Shown here: positions 1 through 9,002 of the stretch, piece by piece | Numbering within the stretch: the first letter of the stretch is position 1 | How the letters are laid out: every line of letters starts with the position of its first letter | NCBI RefSeq assembly: GCF_015767265.1 | Contig: NZ_JADPIB010000003.1 | Location: 186,001 to 250,000, forward strand | Source of the DNA: Aureivirga marina | GTDB lineage: Bacteria > Bacteroidota > Bacteroidia > Flavobacteriales > Flavobacteriaceae | Length of the DNA stretch: 64,000 nucleotides | Direction of reading: 5' to 3' | Translations under genes and position numbers: made by a program | Notes under the pieces: generated by a model | The model's input: only the letters and a program-made list of their open reading frames with translations | What the model was told of the DNA's origin: nothing | Database searches by the model: none

Positions 1-632
1 AAACAGATCCGTTATCTTGTATTTTTAAATCAAACTTTTTATTTATATAATCCAGTTTTACAGATACTTTTTTGGGATTTGATTCTTTATTAATATTAGA
101 GAATTTAGTTAGAAATAAGAAGAGATTTTCCTTTTGAGAATCATTAAATTTTGTCCAATTAACATTCGATTCTAATAAAATATTTTCTGTTTTATAAATA
201 TCTTTTAAGCTATATAAAATCAGAGAATTAAAACTAGATTCTTCTAAATTTTTATTCAATTTATGTGATAAATCACGAGCTTCCATTTCAATAGAATACA
301 ATTCTTCAATGATGCTTTTTAGTTCTTTATCTTGGATTTCATTTAAATTTACATTGGAATAATTCATCAATAATCGTAATCCAAAAAATCGACTTAAAAT
401 TCCATCATGTAATTCACTTGCAATTTGTAATTTATCTTTGTTTTTTTCTTGAATTACCAAATCGTGTTGACTCAAACTAAGATTAAAAAACTCTCTTTTT
501 AGATTTGTTTCTTGAATTTTTAAAGCAAGTTTTTTGTTATCTAATTTTTGTTTGTAAATCAAAAAAGAAGTGACGAAAATCAAAACAATTGTTAGTTGAA
601 GAAATAGAAGCCAAGTTTGTTCTTTTTTTAGA
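1..632. repeat. Direct repeat, copy 1 (kinase-module duplication)
   Basis: Bases 1-632 align without gaps to 2091-2722 at a constant offset of 2090, with only scattered mismatches and long identical stretches, for example about 170-300. The repeat covers the membrane helix, ELHDG and most of the ATPase domain of the two tandem kinases. Upstream of it the sensor regions have diverged strongly. The abrupt edge near 632 suggests recent duplication or gene conversion limited to the kinase module. Confidence 0.85.
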
Positions 633-1918
633 GAGGTTTGTTGTTTTTGTAGTGATGGAATTCTTTTTTTAAGTAACTCTACTTGATATTGTTCTCCTGA
701 GAAAGTCTTTTTTTGTTTTAATATGAATTTATGATGATTATCTTTTAATTTAATATATTGATTAAGATATTTTACTTTATTAAGAGTATCTATTTTTGAT
801 ATAAATAGAAGATTATTTAATTTATATTGCTCATGATTGAAATTTAAATTACTGATATTATTATAATAAATTAATCCATATTTTTTTGCTATTTCATATT
901 TTTTATTTTGATAAAAATATTCACTTAATAATTTATTAAGCTTGTTATATGATTGACCATAATTTAAATTTAAACTATCTTTAGCTTTAATTAAATAATT
1001 AATATCACTTTCACTTATTTCGTTTTTTATTAAATCAATATAAGAAAAACTAATTTTACTGTGAATACAAGTATTAAAATAATTATTAATTTTTATAAAA
1101 TATTTATCAGCTTCATCAAAAGATTTTTTTTGTATATAATATTCATATACTTCTAGATATAAATTGAAATAAAAAAAATCGTTTAAATAGATTCTATTAG
1201 TTTCATATTCATTAATATAAAATTCAATATTTTTTGAATTATCTAATAGAATATAGGTTTTTATGAGGTGATAATATAAATGACCTAAACGTTGACTATT
1301 TAATCTTGATTTGTTATTTTTAATAAAGTTGATAAGGAGATTTTCAGATTCATAATATTCACCTAGTTGATTTTGTAAATTTGTAAGTTCACATATTTCT
1401 TTATGGATCGAATAAATGTTTATGCTGTTTTTATGGATATCTAAATATTTTATTATACTTTCATTAAAATGATATTTTGATTTTGAATAATTTGGATTAT
1501 TATATTTATAATATCTTCCTAAGCACCTATGAATGAAAAAATTAATTTCTTTATCATCATACTTTTGAATTTTTTTTAAGATTTTAAAAAATGAAGTAGA
1601 ATCGTTTATTCTAAGTGCTGCTCTTAAAATTAGAGGGTAATATTTATAAAGTGTATCATTTTTGTAAAAAATAGACTTAATTTTATCATAATAAAATTTA
1701 TTTGTTTCATAATTATCTTGAGGGTTTATAAAAGATAAATCATATTTGATATTATCATACCATTTAACAATAGAATCCTTCATCACTTCCAACTCTTCCT
1801 CACTCTGAAACCCATAACTTTTTCCAAAGGGAAAACTGAAAAATAGAACACAAAAAAATACTTTCCAATGAAAAGAAGTTTTATGATAGTAAATATTTGA
1901 AAACCTTTTAAATAGCAT
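1..1918 (-). CDS. TPR-domain sensor histidine kinase (HisKA_3 type), 3' end outside window
   Basis: The reading frame is open from the ATG at 1918 to the left edge, about 639 codons; comparison with the neighbouring copy predicts roughly 130 bp more beyond the window. It starts with a hydrophobic segment ending near FGKSYGFQ (signal peptide or anchor). A long alpha-helical region with TPR-like character follows, then one membrane helix, then the phosphoacceptor motif ELHDG typical of HisKA_3 kinases. The ATPase part seen here has an N-box and DNG motif but is poorly conserved. No frame break was found when the gene was read through. It is a tandem paralogue of the broken gene at 1963-4007. 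Signal and partner regulator are unknown. Confidence 0.8.
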   Translation of the reverse strand, partial: MLFKRFSNIYYHKTSFHWKVFFCVLFFSFPFGKSYGFQSEEELEVMKDSIVKWYDNIKYDLSFINPQDNYETNKFYYDKIKSIFYKNDTLYKYYPLILRAALRINDSTSFFKILKKIQKYDDKEINFFIHRCLGRYYKYNNPNYSKSKYHFNESIIKYLDIHKNSINIYSIHKEICELTNLQNQLGEYYESENLLINFIKNNKSRLNSQRLGHLYYHLIKTYILLDNSKNIEFYINEYETNRIYLNDFFYFNLYLEVYEYYIQKKSFDEADKYFIKINNYFNTCIHSKISFSYIDLIKNEISESDINYLIKAKDSLNLNYGQSYNKLNKLLSEYFYQNKKYEIAKKYGLIYYNNISNLNFNHEQYKLNNLLFISKIDTLNKVKYLNQYIKLKDNHHKFILKQKKTFSGEQYQVELLKKRIPSLQKQQTSLKKEQTWLLFLQLTIVLIFVTSFLIYKQKLDNKKLALKIQETNLKREFFNLSLSQHDLVIQEKNKDKLQIASELHDGILSRFFGLRLLMNYSNVNLNEIQDKELKSIIEELYSIEMEARDLSHKLNKNLEESSFNSLILYSLKDIYKTENILLESNVNWTKFNDSQKENLFLFLTKFSNINKESNPKKVSVKLDYINKKFDLKIQDNGSV

Positions 1919-1962
1919 TTTTATTATTTGAATGGAATTCCGAATATAGTAATTTTTAAGAA

Positions 1963-4007
1963 TTAAGAAAAATTAGTCAAAGAAATCTGAATTTCCTTTC
2001 CAATATTCATTTTAGAAGAGATTTTAAATTCACCATTTTTCGTTTCAATTTCAGTAATTAATCTATTTAATTTGGAATTTCTTTTTGAGAAAACAGATCC
2101 GTTATCATGGATTTTTAATTGGAAATTATCATTTGTAAAATCAATTTTTACAGACAGTTTATTTGGATTTGTTGCTTTATTAATATTAGAGAATTTAGTT
2201 AGAAATAAGAAGAGATTTTCCTTTTGAGAATCATTAAATTTTGTCCAATTAACATTCGATTCTAATAAAATATTTTCTGTTTTATAAATATCTTTTAAGC
2301 TATATAAAATCAGAGAATTAAAACTAGATTCTTCTAAATTTTTATTCAATTTATGTGATAAATCACGAGCTTCCATTTCAATAGAATACAATTCTTCAAT
2401 GATGTTTTTTAGTTCTTTATCTTGTGTTTCATTTAAATTTACATTGGAATAATTCATCAATAATCGTAATCCAAAAAATCGACTTAAAACTCCATCATGT
2501 AATTCGCTTGCAATTTGTAATTTATCTTTGTTTTTTTCTTGAATAACTAAATCATGTTGACTCAAACTAAGATTAAAAAACTCTCTTTTTAAATTAGTTT
2601 CTTGAATTTTTAAAGCAAGTTTTTTGTTGTCTAATTTTTGCTTGTAAATCAAAAAAGAAGTAATAAAAATCAAAACAATTGTCAGTTGAAGAAATAGGAG
2701 CCAAGTTTGTTCTTTTTTTAGATTTTTTTGTTTATAAAAAAGAAAAGAAGACTTTTCTTTCAATGATTTGATTTCAAGTTTTTCGATTGAATAACTCCTT
2801 TCTTCTTTTAAAATAGTTTTATTAGAATTATTTTTAAGGAATAAATATTTCTTTAAATAATTAACTTTATTTTCTGGATTAACTTTCGCTAAAAACAAAA
2901 GGTCGTTTAGATATTCAGGTAAGTTTTTATTTTTAATTTCAAGATTCTCTTTATATAAAATTCCATATTTTCTAGCTTTTTCTTTTTCCTTTTTTTTATG
3001 ATAATAAATACTAATATATTTATCGGATTTGTGATAAAAACCTTCTTTTTTTAAAGAAAAAAGCATGTCTAATGTTTTTTTATCTGCATTTCCAGCCAAA
3101 ATATCTAAATATGCAGATTCCATTTTTAACCAAATATTTTTAATTTTTATATTCTTATATTTTGAAGAATACACATCAAAACACATTTTTGCTTTTTTAT
3201 AATCGTTTTTATTCAAATAATATAAAAAAGCGCGATGAAAGATTTTCCAAAATGCAAATGATACAGAATTATTTTTTTTATAATCCAAACTTTTTTTGAG
3301 AATGAAATCTACATTTTTAGAATTATCAATGTTTATATAATTTGAAATAAGCATTTCAAAGATATAGGCAATTTGTGTAGAATTCATTTTATCTTTATAA
3401 AAATCAAGGTATTTTATGATAAACTTTTCGGAATGATAAGGTTGATTTAATTTTTCATAGACATATACAATTTCTATCATAGATCGAATTACTCTATTAT
3501 AATTTTTTATTGAATCAGAAATCTTTAAACTTTCGTGTAGATTAATTAATGCTTTTGATAAATTTTTGGAATGATAAGAATAATACTGTCCCAATGATAG
3601 TTTTAAATAACTTTCATTTTTAAGACTTTTTATTTTTTTAATTTTTTATAAGATTTCCAAAATTCTAAAGTATCATTAGCATATAAAGCAGATCTTAAAA
3701 TAATTGGATATACATGATAAAGAGTGTCATTTTCTTTGAAAAAATTCTTTATTTTATTTAAATAAAATAAATTTTTTTGCTTGTAATTTTTGAAGTTATT
3801 AATTGATAAAAAAATATTTTGCTTCTCAAAAGTAATCTGACTATGCCATGATCTTAAAGAATCCTTCATCACTTTTAATTCCTTTTCACTCTGATAACCA
3901 AAACTTTTCCCAAAAGAAAAACTAAAAATTAGGACACATAAAATAAACTTTAATTTATTTAATGAATACATAGAATAATTATAAATGTTTTTCTCTTTTA
4001 ATGACAT
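1963..4007 (-). pseudogene. Frameshifted TPR sensor histidine kinase, tandem paralogue
   Basis: Two reading frames belong to one gene. 4007-3630 encodes the signal/anchor and first TPR region (125 aa). The rest (543 aa from a TTG at 3594, open upstream to about 3650) encodes TPR, one membrane helix, ELHDG and a degenerate ATPase domain. The break lies at a T7 run on the plus strand (3633-3639), which reads TTA AAA AAA TAA on the coding strand. The intact paralogue has eight bases at the aligned site (1570-1577). Adding one A restores a frame reading KKLKKIKSLKNESYLKLSLG, which matches the paralogue layout. It may be a true pseudogene, a phase-variable gene, a slippage site or a sequencing error. 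Confidence 0.75.
2091..2722. repeat. Direct repeat, copy 2 (kinase-module duplication)
   Basis: Partner of bases 1-632, ungapped. It lies in the frameshifted kinase copy. Similarity ends sharply after base 2722, where the two genes read differently. Confidence 0.85.
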
Positions 4008-4130
4008 TTTCTTACAAATAGAAACGCAAATATAAGAAGTAAAGATTGGAAATTACATTTTGTAAGAATTACTAAATTAAAGAAAGGGAAGTATTGTTAA
4101 AATATAAAAAATGAAATTAAAGGAAAAGAA

Positions 4131-4156
4131 AAAGTCTCATTTTAAAATGAGACTTT
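4131..4156 (-). terminator. Rho-independent terminator after tlpA-like gene
   Basis: A perfect 26-bp palindrome, AAAGTCTCATTTT followed by its complement, lies just after the stop of the minus-strand thioredoxin gene. Read on the minus strand it is followed by a T-rich tail (TTTTTCTTTT). Confidence 0.75.
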
Positions 4157-4162
4157 AAATAT

Positions 4163-4717
4163 TTATTGTTGTAAAAGTTCATCTATTGTTTTACGAACTT
4201 TTGAAGTATTCCAATCTGCTGAACCTTTTTTATCAATTACAATATATCCCGCTTTATCTACCAGAAATGTTGCTGGAATTGAACTTGATTCAAATTCTTT
4301 AGGCGCTCTACTTAAACTTGAATAAATCGGTAAATCGTATCCTTTATTATTTAAAAATGATTTAATTTTTTCAGGATTTTCATTGGATACAAATACAAAC
4401 TGTACTTTATCTTTATAGTCATTATATAGCTTCTGTAAACTTGGCATTTCTGCAATACATGGTGGACACCATGTTGCCCAAAAATTAACCAAAACTACCT
4501 TTTCTTTCGTTTGATTAAAATTTAAATTTTCCTCATTCACACCTTTTAAATTCCAATTATAAGTATCTAATTTTCTTCTTTCCCCCACAGATTCAACAGA
4601 AGGTGATGATGAAATTATTTGCAGAATTTTTGCTTTTGTTGAAGGAATTATCAATAATACAATAAACGCTATTAATATTATATCTGTGATGGAAAATTTC
4701 TTTTTGAATTTAAACAT
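4163..4717 (-). CDS. TlpA/ResA-like thioredoxin-family protein
   Basis: This is a membrane-anchored thiol-disulfide oxidoreductase of the TlpA/ResA group, 184 aa. One N-terminal membrane helix (about residues 11-25) places the rest outside the inner membrane. The redox motif is WCPPC with cysteines at 84 and 87, preceded by NFWAT, and the cis-proline loop IPATF lies at about 147-151. The family reduces disulfides of exported proteins, often apocytochromes. The substrate here is unknown. It is a single-gene unit with its own terminator, and a TAAATTTG promoter motif lies just upstream. Confidence 0.9.
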   Translation of the reverse strand: MFKFKKKFSITDIILIAFIVLLIIPSTKAKILQIISSSPSVESVGERRKLDTYNWNLKGVNEENLNFNQTKEKVVLVNFWATWCPPCIAEMPSLQKLYNDYKDKVQFVFVSNENPEKIKSFLNNKGYDLPIYSSLSRAPKEFESSSIPATFLVDKAGYIVIDKKGSADWNTSKVRKTIDELLQQ

Positions 4718-4733
4718 GCTTTTTCTTTTGTTT

Positions 4734-4741
4734 CAAATTTA
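4734..4741 (-). promoter_or_regulatory. Possible Bacteroidota -7 promoter element for tlpA-like gene
   Basis: TAAATTTG on the minus strand fits TAnnTTTG and lies 16 bp upstream of the ATG at 4717. No clear -33 TTTG was seen. Confidence 0.4.
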
Positions 4742-4842
4742 TAAACTTAATAGTCGTATAAATCTTTTGTTCTTGACAAATATAAAAAGGAGATTTTAGG
4801 AATTGTAAAAAAGAATAAGTTTTTGCTAAAGTTTAAGTTTTA

Positions 4843-5364
4843 TTACTTTAAAATTCCTAAATAATTTATCCAAGGTCCAACTTCTTCTTTGTATTGTTTT
4901 GCCATTACTCTTGAAATTTGTGCAATATGCCCCAAATCATGAACTGCCCAAGTCGCAATCAATTCTTTTAATGTAACTTCTCTAAACTCTGGATGAATTC
5001 CTGTTAAATTTAAATCACTTTCCGAAATATTTAATGATTTTAATTCTTCCAAATTTTGTCTTCGCAATTTTGAAAACGTTTTTAATAATTGCGAAATTGG
5101 AATATTTTGATCTTCATTTAACTGAGCAAATCGATCAAAAGGTTCAAAAATTTTAGATTCGGATTTACTTAAAATTATTTTTATTCTAACAATCCAATCT
5201 GTTTTTTCTCCAAAAATTAAATGCCCAACAATGTCATATGGATTCCAAGTATTTTCACCTTCATTAATAAATAACCATTCGTCAGATAATTCAGTTAAAT
5301 AGGTTTCTAGAATTGCTGGAGTTTTCTCTAAAATCTCGATAGATTTATTCAAATTAAATTGCAT
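4843..5364 (-). CDS. DinB/YfiT-family metal-binding protein
   Basis: The 173-aa protein is a DinB-like four-helix bundle. Family metal ligands are visible: His48 in VGHLI and the pair His142/His146 in VHDLGHIAQ. Members of this superfamily include thiol S-transferases (bacillithiol, mycothiol, glutathione) and uncharacterised hydrolases. The bacillithiol enzyme BshA is encoded about 2 kb away on the other strand, so bacillithiol-dependent detoxification is a reasonable but unproven guess. It is transcribed alone, with about 125 bp to the gene downstream. Confidence 0.85.
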   Translation of the reverse strand: MQFNLNKSIEILEKTPAILETYLTELSDEWLFINEGENTWNPYDIVGHLIFGEKTDWIVRIKIILSKSESKIFEPFDRFAQLNEDQNIPISQLLKTFSKLRRQNLEELKSLNISESDLNLTGIHPEFREVTLKELIATWAVHDLGHIAQISRVMAKQYKEEVGPWINYLGILK

Positions 5365-5401
5365 TTTCTTTAAGTTTTTGATTTGTCAAATATAAATTGA
5401 A

Positions 5402-5818
5402 TTAATTTTCTGAATCTATTTCCATACTATAAATTCCTTTAGAAACCATTTGTTTATAATCAGGTAATTTTTTTTCATCCATCCAATTGTAAATTGCTTC
5501 TAAATGAGAATTAAGTTCTTTTTCAAAATTTTGTTTCTTTTTAAAATCATTTATTATGAAATGATATGCATTATTTGAATAATTCTCTTTTAAATAAATA
5601 TGAAAAGAATCTGTATCTGTATTTGAAATTTGATTTTGTTCAAATTCATCAGAATACAATTTTTGAAATGTTTTTTCTGAACTTAAAAAATCGATTGATG
5701 CCTGAATTTGCCTTGGAATTATTCCTTTAATCTTAAAATTAATTCGATGAGATACTCTTAAATCATAATGATTAGTTCCTCCCAATATCGCTTTAAATTC
5801 ATAGTTTTTAAATACCAA
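5402..5818 (-). CDS. Hypothetical protein, probably 5'-truncated by a frameshift
   Basis: No family was recognised. The 138-aa frame has only a TTG (5818) as a possible start, but the same frame stays open upstream to a stop near 5945 with protein-like content (ENYTVGNYKLEENEPLF and onward) and no ATG. An ATG at 5936-5934 lies in another frame, separated by a T6 run on the plus strand (5927-5932). Removing one base there would give a start MEKLENYTVG that joins this frame. The product is soluble-looking and charged, with no signal peptide or membrane helix. The native gene therefore probably runs from about 5936 to 5402, and this copy is disrupted or contains a sequence error. Confidence 0.55.
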   Translation of the reverse strand: MVFKNYEFKAILGGTNHYDLRVSHRINFKIKGIIPRQIQASIDFLSSEKTFQKLYSDEFEQNQISNTDTDSFHIYLKENYSNNAYHFIINDFKKKQNFEKELNSHLEAIYNWMDEKKLPDYKQMVSKGIYSMEIDSEN

Positions 5819-6070
5819 TAATTTAAATTCTAGTTTTGAACTAAAATATCGAGAGTCATTTTTATAATGTAAAAAAAGAGGTTCATTCTCCTCTAATTTA
5901 TAATTTCCAACTGTATAATTTTCTAGTTTTTTCCATAGTTTTTTTTAAAAAATCAAATTCCAAAAATAATATAATCTATAGAAGTTTGAATTTAATTAAG
6001 AGCGTTTTTTCTGTTTATTTTTTTAATGTTTAATGATTTATAATTTTAATTAAATAAAAATAATTCTTTC

Positions 6071-6101
6071 TTTGAAAGGTATAGGAAAACTCTTATTTTT
6101 G
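6071..6101 (+). promoter_or_regulatory. Bacteroidota-type promoter for transketolase subunit gene
   Basis: A TTTG at 6071-6074 is separated by 19 bp from TATTTTTG at 6094-6101. This matches the established Bacteroidota consensus (TTTG, about 19 bp, TAnnTTTG). The ATG follows 22 bp later. It is the clearest promoter in the window. Confidence 0.75.
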
Positions 6102-6123
6102 CTTCTCATTAAAACAACACAAA

Positions 6124-6969
6124 ATGCCAAATATACAAGAGTTACAAGATTTCTCTTCACAAGTAAGAAGAGATATAGTTAGAATGGTGCATGCAGTACA
6201 ATCTGGACATCCAGGAGGTTCTCTAGGATGTGTAGAGTTTTTCACAGTTTTATATAAAGAATTGATGGATTATTCTACGGATTTTGATATGGACGGGAAA
6301 AATGAAGATTTATTTTTCTTATCAAACGGACATATTTCTCCAGTTTATTACAGTGTGTTATCTAGAGTCGGATTTTTTCCTGTAAATGAATTAAATACTT
6401 TTAGAAAATTAGATTCTCGTTTACAAGGACATCCAACAACTCATGAAGGTTTACCTGGAATTAGAATTGCTTCTGGGTCTTTAGGGCAAGGAATGAGTGT
6501 TGCTGTTGGTGCTGCTGAAACTAAAAAATTAAATGGAGATTCTCATTTAGTATTTAGTTTACATGGAGATGGTGAGTTACAAGAAGGACAAATTTGGGAA
6601 GCTGCAATGTATGCTGCTGGAAAAAAAGTAGATAATCTTATTGCTACAGTAGATTATAACAAAAAACAAATTGATGGAGAAACAGATGATGTTCTTCCTT
6701 TAGGTGATTTAAGAGCTAAATTTGAAGCTTTTGGTTGGACAGTTGTTGAAATTCACAAAGGAAATGATATTGAAAGCTTAATTCAAGGAATGAATGAAGC
6801 TAAGTCATTAACAGGAAAAGGAAAACCAGTTTGTGTGTTAATGCACTCAGAAATGGGGAATGGAGTAGACTTTATGATGAACACACACGCTTGGCACGGA
6901 AAACCACCAAGTGATGAACAATTAGAAATCGCATTAGCTCAAAATCCTGAAACTTTAGGAGACTATTAA
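6124..6969 (+). CDS. Transketolase, N-terminal (TPP-binding) subunit
   Basis: The 281-aa protein is the N-terminal half of a split transketolase of the pentose phosphate pathway. It carries the GHPGGSLG segment (residues 28-35) and the thiamine diphosphate motif starting GDGELQEGQ (148-156) and ending near DYNKKQ (177-182). The C-terminal (pyrimidine-binding/transferase) subunit, needed for activity, is usually encoded directly downstream. Here a strong terminator follows and the next gene is bshA, so the partner must lie elsewhere. A good promoter precedes the gene. Confidence 0.92.
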   Translation: MPNIQELQDFSSQVRRDIVRMVHAVQSGHPGGSLGCVEFFTVLYKELMDYSTDFDMDGKNEDLFFLSNGHISPVYYSVLSRVGFFPVNELNTFRKLDSRLQGHPTTHEGLPGIRIASGSLGQGMSVAVGAAETKKLNGDSHLVFSLHGDGELQEGQIWEAAMYAAGKKVDNLIATVDYNKKQIDGETDDVLPLGDLRAKFEAFGWTVVEIHKGNDIESLIQGMNEAKSLTGKGKPVCVLMHSEMGNGVDFMMNTHAWHGKPPSDEQLEIALAQNPETLGDY

Positions 6970-6981
6970 AACTTAATATTG

Positions 6982-7010
6982 AATCCCGCTTTAGAGCGGG
7001 ATTTTTTTTT
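6982..7010 (+). terminator. Rho-independent terminator after transketolase subunit gene
   Basis: A TCCCGCT stem (6984-6990) pairs with AGCGGGA (6995-7001) across a 4-base loop, followed by a run of T residues. Confidence 0.85.
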
Positions 7011-7202
7011 CCGATTTCTTAATTTTTTGTTAAAACAAGAAATGTAATCTTTTTGTTTTCGACAATAAATTAAAAACTTATTTAGCATAGACTTAAAATT
7101 AGTTTTACCCAAAAAAAGAATTTTTTAGTAACTTATTAAAGTGAATTGTCTCACTTTGTAATATGTTTTTTAAGAAACATATTTTTAATCTCAAATTATA
7201 GA

Positions 7203-8339
7203 ATGAAAATAGGAATTGTATGTTATCCTACTTTTGGAGGAAGTGGTGTCGTAGCAACGGAATTAGGTATTGCATTAGCAGGAAAAGGTCATGAAGTTCA
7301 TTTTATTACATATAATCAACCTGTTCGCTTAGGTTATATTTCTAAAAATATTTTCTTTCATGAAGTTTTTGTGAAAGAATATCCTTTATTTGAATTTCAA
7401 CCATATGAATTGGCACTTTCTAGTAGAATTGCTGAGGTAATTGAAAATAATGATATTGAAATTTTACATGTTCATTATGCAATTCCACATGCATATGCAG
7501 CCTATATGGCAAAACAAATGTTGAAAGAAAAAGGAATCGATATTAAAGTAATTACTACACTTCACGGAACAGATATTACTTTAGTTGGAAGTCATCCAAA
7601 TTATAAATCTTCTGTTGAATTTAGTATTAATAACTCAGATTATGTAACGACAGTTTCTAAAAGTTTAAAAAATGATACGTTACGTCTTTTTAATATTCGA
7701 AAAGAAATTGAAGTAATTTATAATTTCATCGATTTTAAAAAATATCCACAAATCGAACACGCAGAATGTAAAAGAATTAATCTTGCAAATGAATCGGAAT
7801 TTATTTTAACACATATCAGTAATTTCCGACCTGTAAAACGTGTATTAGATGTAATCCGAATTTTTGCCAAAGTGCAAGAGAAAATTCCTTCCAAATTATT
7901 AATGGTCGGTGATGGTCCTTTAAGAGAACAAGCAAGAGAACTTTCAAATGAATTAGGAATCCGTGAAAAAGTGTTGTTTTTAGGAAATAGCAATGAAGTA
8001 AATAAACTTTTATGCTATACGGATTTGTTTTTACTTCCTTCTGAAACAGAAAGTTTTGGTCTTGCTGCTCTGGAAGCGATGGCTGCTGAAACTCCTGTGA
8101 TTTCTACAAATACTGGTGGTTTACCTGAAGTAAATATTGAAGGTGTAACAGGATTTTTAAGTGATTTAGGTGATGTGGATGACATGGCGAAAAATGCAGT
8201 TTATTTGTTGGAAGATCCAGATAGATTGGAAAAATTTAAATTCAATGCTAAAAAACATGCAGCGAATTTTTCTTTGGAAGAAATTTTACCTCAATATGAG
8301 GATTTATATAAAAGAGCAAAAAAGTTTTTGATTAAATAA
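7203..8339 (+). CDS. bshA: N-acetyl-alpha-D-glucosaminyl L-malate synthase (bacillithiol synthesis)
   Basis: This GT4 glycosyltransferase makes GlcNAc-malate, the first step of bacillithiol synthesis, in the cytoplasm. The N-terminus MKIGIVCYPTFGGSGVVATE is the BshA signature; further family features are HVHYAIPHA, TLHGTDIT and the C-terminal ETESFGLAALEAMA segment. The length of 378 aa is normal. The ATG at 7203 was chosen because the frame can only be extended from a TTG at 7146, which adds 19 residues outside the family. No bshB or bshC is present. maf follows 50 bp downstream and may be co-transcribed. Confidence 0.93.
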   Translation: MKIGIVCYPTFGGSGVVATELGIALAGKGHEVHFITYNQPVRLGYISKNIFFHEVFVKEYPLFEFQPYELALSSRIAEVIENNDIEILHVHYAIPHAYAAYMAKQMLKEKGIDIKVITTLHGTDITLVGSHPNYKSSVEFSINNSDYVTTVSKSLKNDTLRLFNIRKEIEVIYNFIDFKKYPQIEHAECKRINLANESEFILTHISNFRPVKRVLDVIRIFAKVQEKIPSKLLMVGDGPLREQARELSNELGIREKVLFLGNSNEVNKLLCYTDLFLLPSETESFGLAALEAMAAETPVISTNTGGLPEVNIEGVTGFLSDLGDVDDMAKNAVYLLEDPDRLEKFKFNAKKHAANFSLEEILPQYEDLYKRAKKFLIK

Positions 8340-8389
8340 ATTGAAAAATTTAAGAACTTTGAACTTTTTACAATTTTAATTTAGAGAAT

Positions 8390-8971
8390 ATGTCTTTAAA
8401 ATTACTTGAAAATAAAAAAATCATTTTAGCTTCGAAATCGCCTAGACGTCAACAATTTTTTAAAGATTTAGGAATTGATTTTACGGTTAAAACAAAAGAA
8501 GTTGAAGAAATTTATCCTGAAGAATTAGAAGGAGAAGAAATCACTAATTATTTAGCAGAACTAAAAGCGCTTGCATTCGATGAAGAATTACAAGATGATG
8601 AGATATTGGTAACTTCTGACACAATTGTTTGGTTAAAAGGGAAAGCTCTTGGAAAACCAAAAGATAAAAAAGATGCTTTTATGATGCTTCAGAAACTTTC
8701 TGGAAGAAAACATAAAGTAATTACTTCTGTTTGTTTAAAATCGAAAAATAAAGTACTGACCTTTTCGGAAACAACTGTTGTTCATTTTGAAAAACTTTCT
8801 TCGGAAGAAATCGATTTTTATTTGGATACTTATAAACCTTATGACAAAGCTGGAAGTTATGGAATTCAAGATTGGATTGGTTTAATTGGTGTTAAAAAAA
8901 TCAAAGGAAGTTATTTTAATGTTGTCGGTTTACCAGTTCATAGAGTTTACAGAGAATTATTAAATTTTTGA
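8390..8971 (+). CDS. maf: Maf-family nucleoside triphosphate pyrophosphatase
   Basis: The protein hydrolyses non-canonical or excess nucleoside triphosphates to monophosphate and pyrophosphate; the YhdE/Maf branch acts on dTTP and UTP. The N-terminal motif SKSPRRQ (residues 15-21) and the SDTIV segment with the catalytic Asp at about 77 are present, as is the KAGSYGIQ region. The length of 193 aa is usual. It follows bshA by 50 bp and ends at a bidirectional terminator shared with the convergent formimidoyltransferase gene. Confidence 0.92.
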   Translation: MSLKLLENKKIILASKSPRRQQFFKDLGIDFTVKTKEVEEIYPEELEGEEITNYLAELKALAFDEELQDDEILVTSDTIVWLKGKALGKPKDKKDAFMMLQKLSGRKHKVITSVCLKSKNKVLTFSETTVVHFEKLSSEEIDFYLDTYKPYDKAGSYGIQDWIGLIGVKKIKGSYFNVVGLPVHRVYRELLNF

Positions 8972-8976
8972 TATAA

Positions 8977-9002
8977 AAAAACTGGATGAAAATCCAGTTT
9001 TT
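8977..9002. terminator. Bidirectional terminator between maf and formimidoyltransferase gene
   Basis: An 11-bp perfect stem (AAAAACTGGAT paired with ATCCAGTTTTT) with a GAAA loop lies between convergent genes and has A/T tails on both sides. The last bases overlap the 3' end of the minus-strand gene. Confidence 0.85.

Noticed and set aside
7146-7202. Longer start for bshA from a TTG
   Set aside because: The family begins at MKIGIVCYPTFGG, encoded from 7203.
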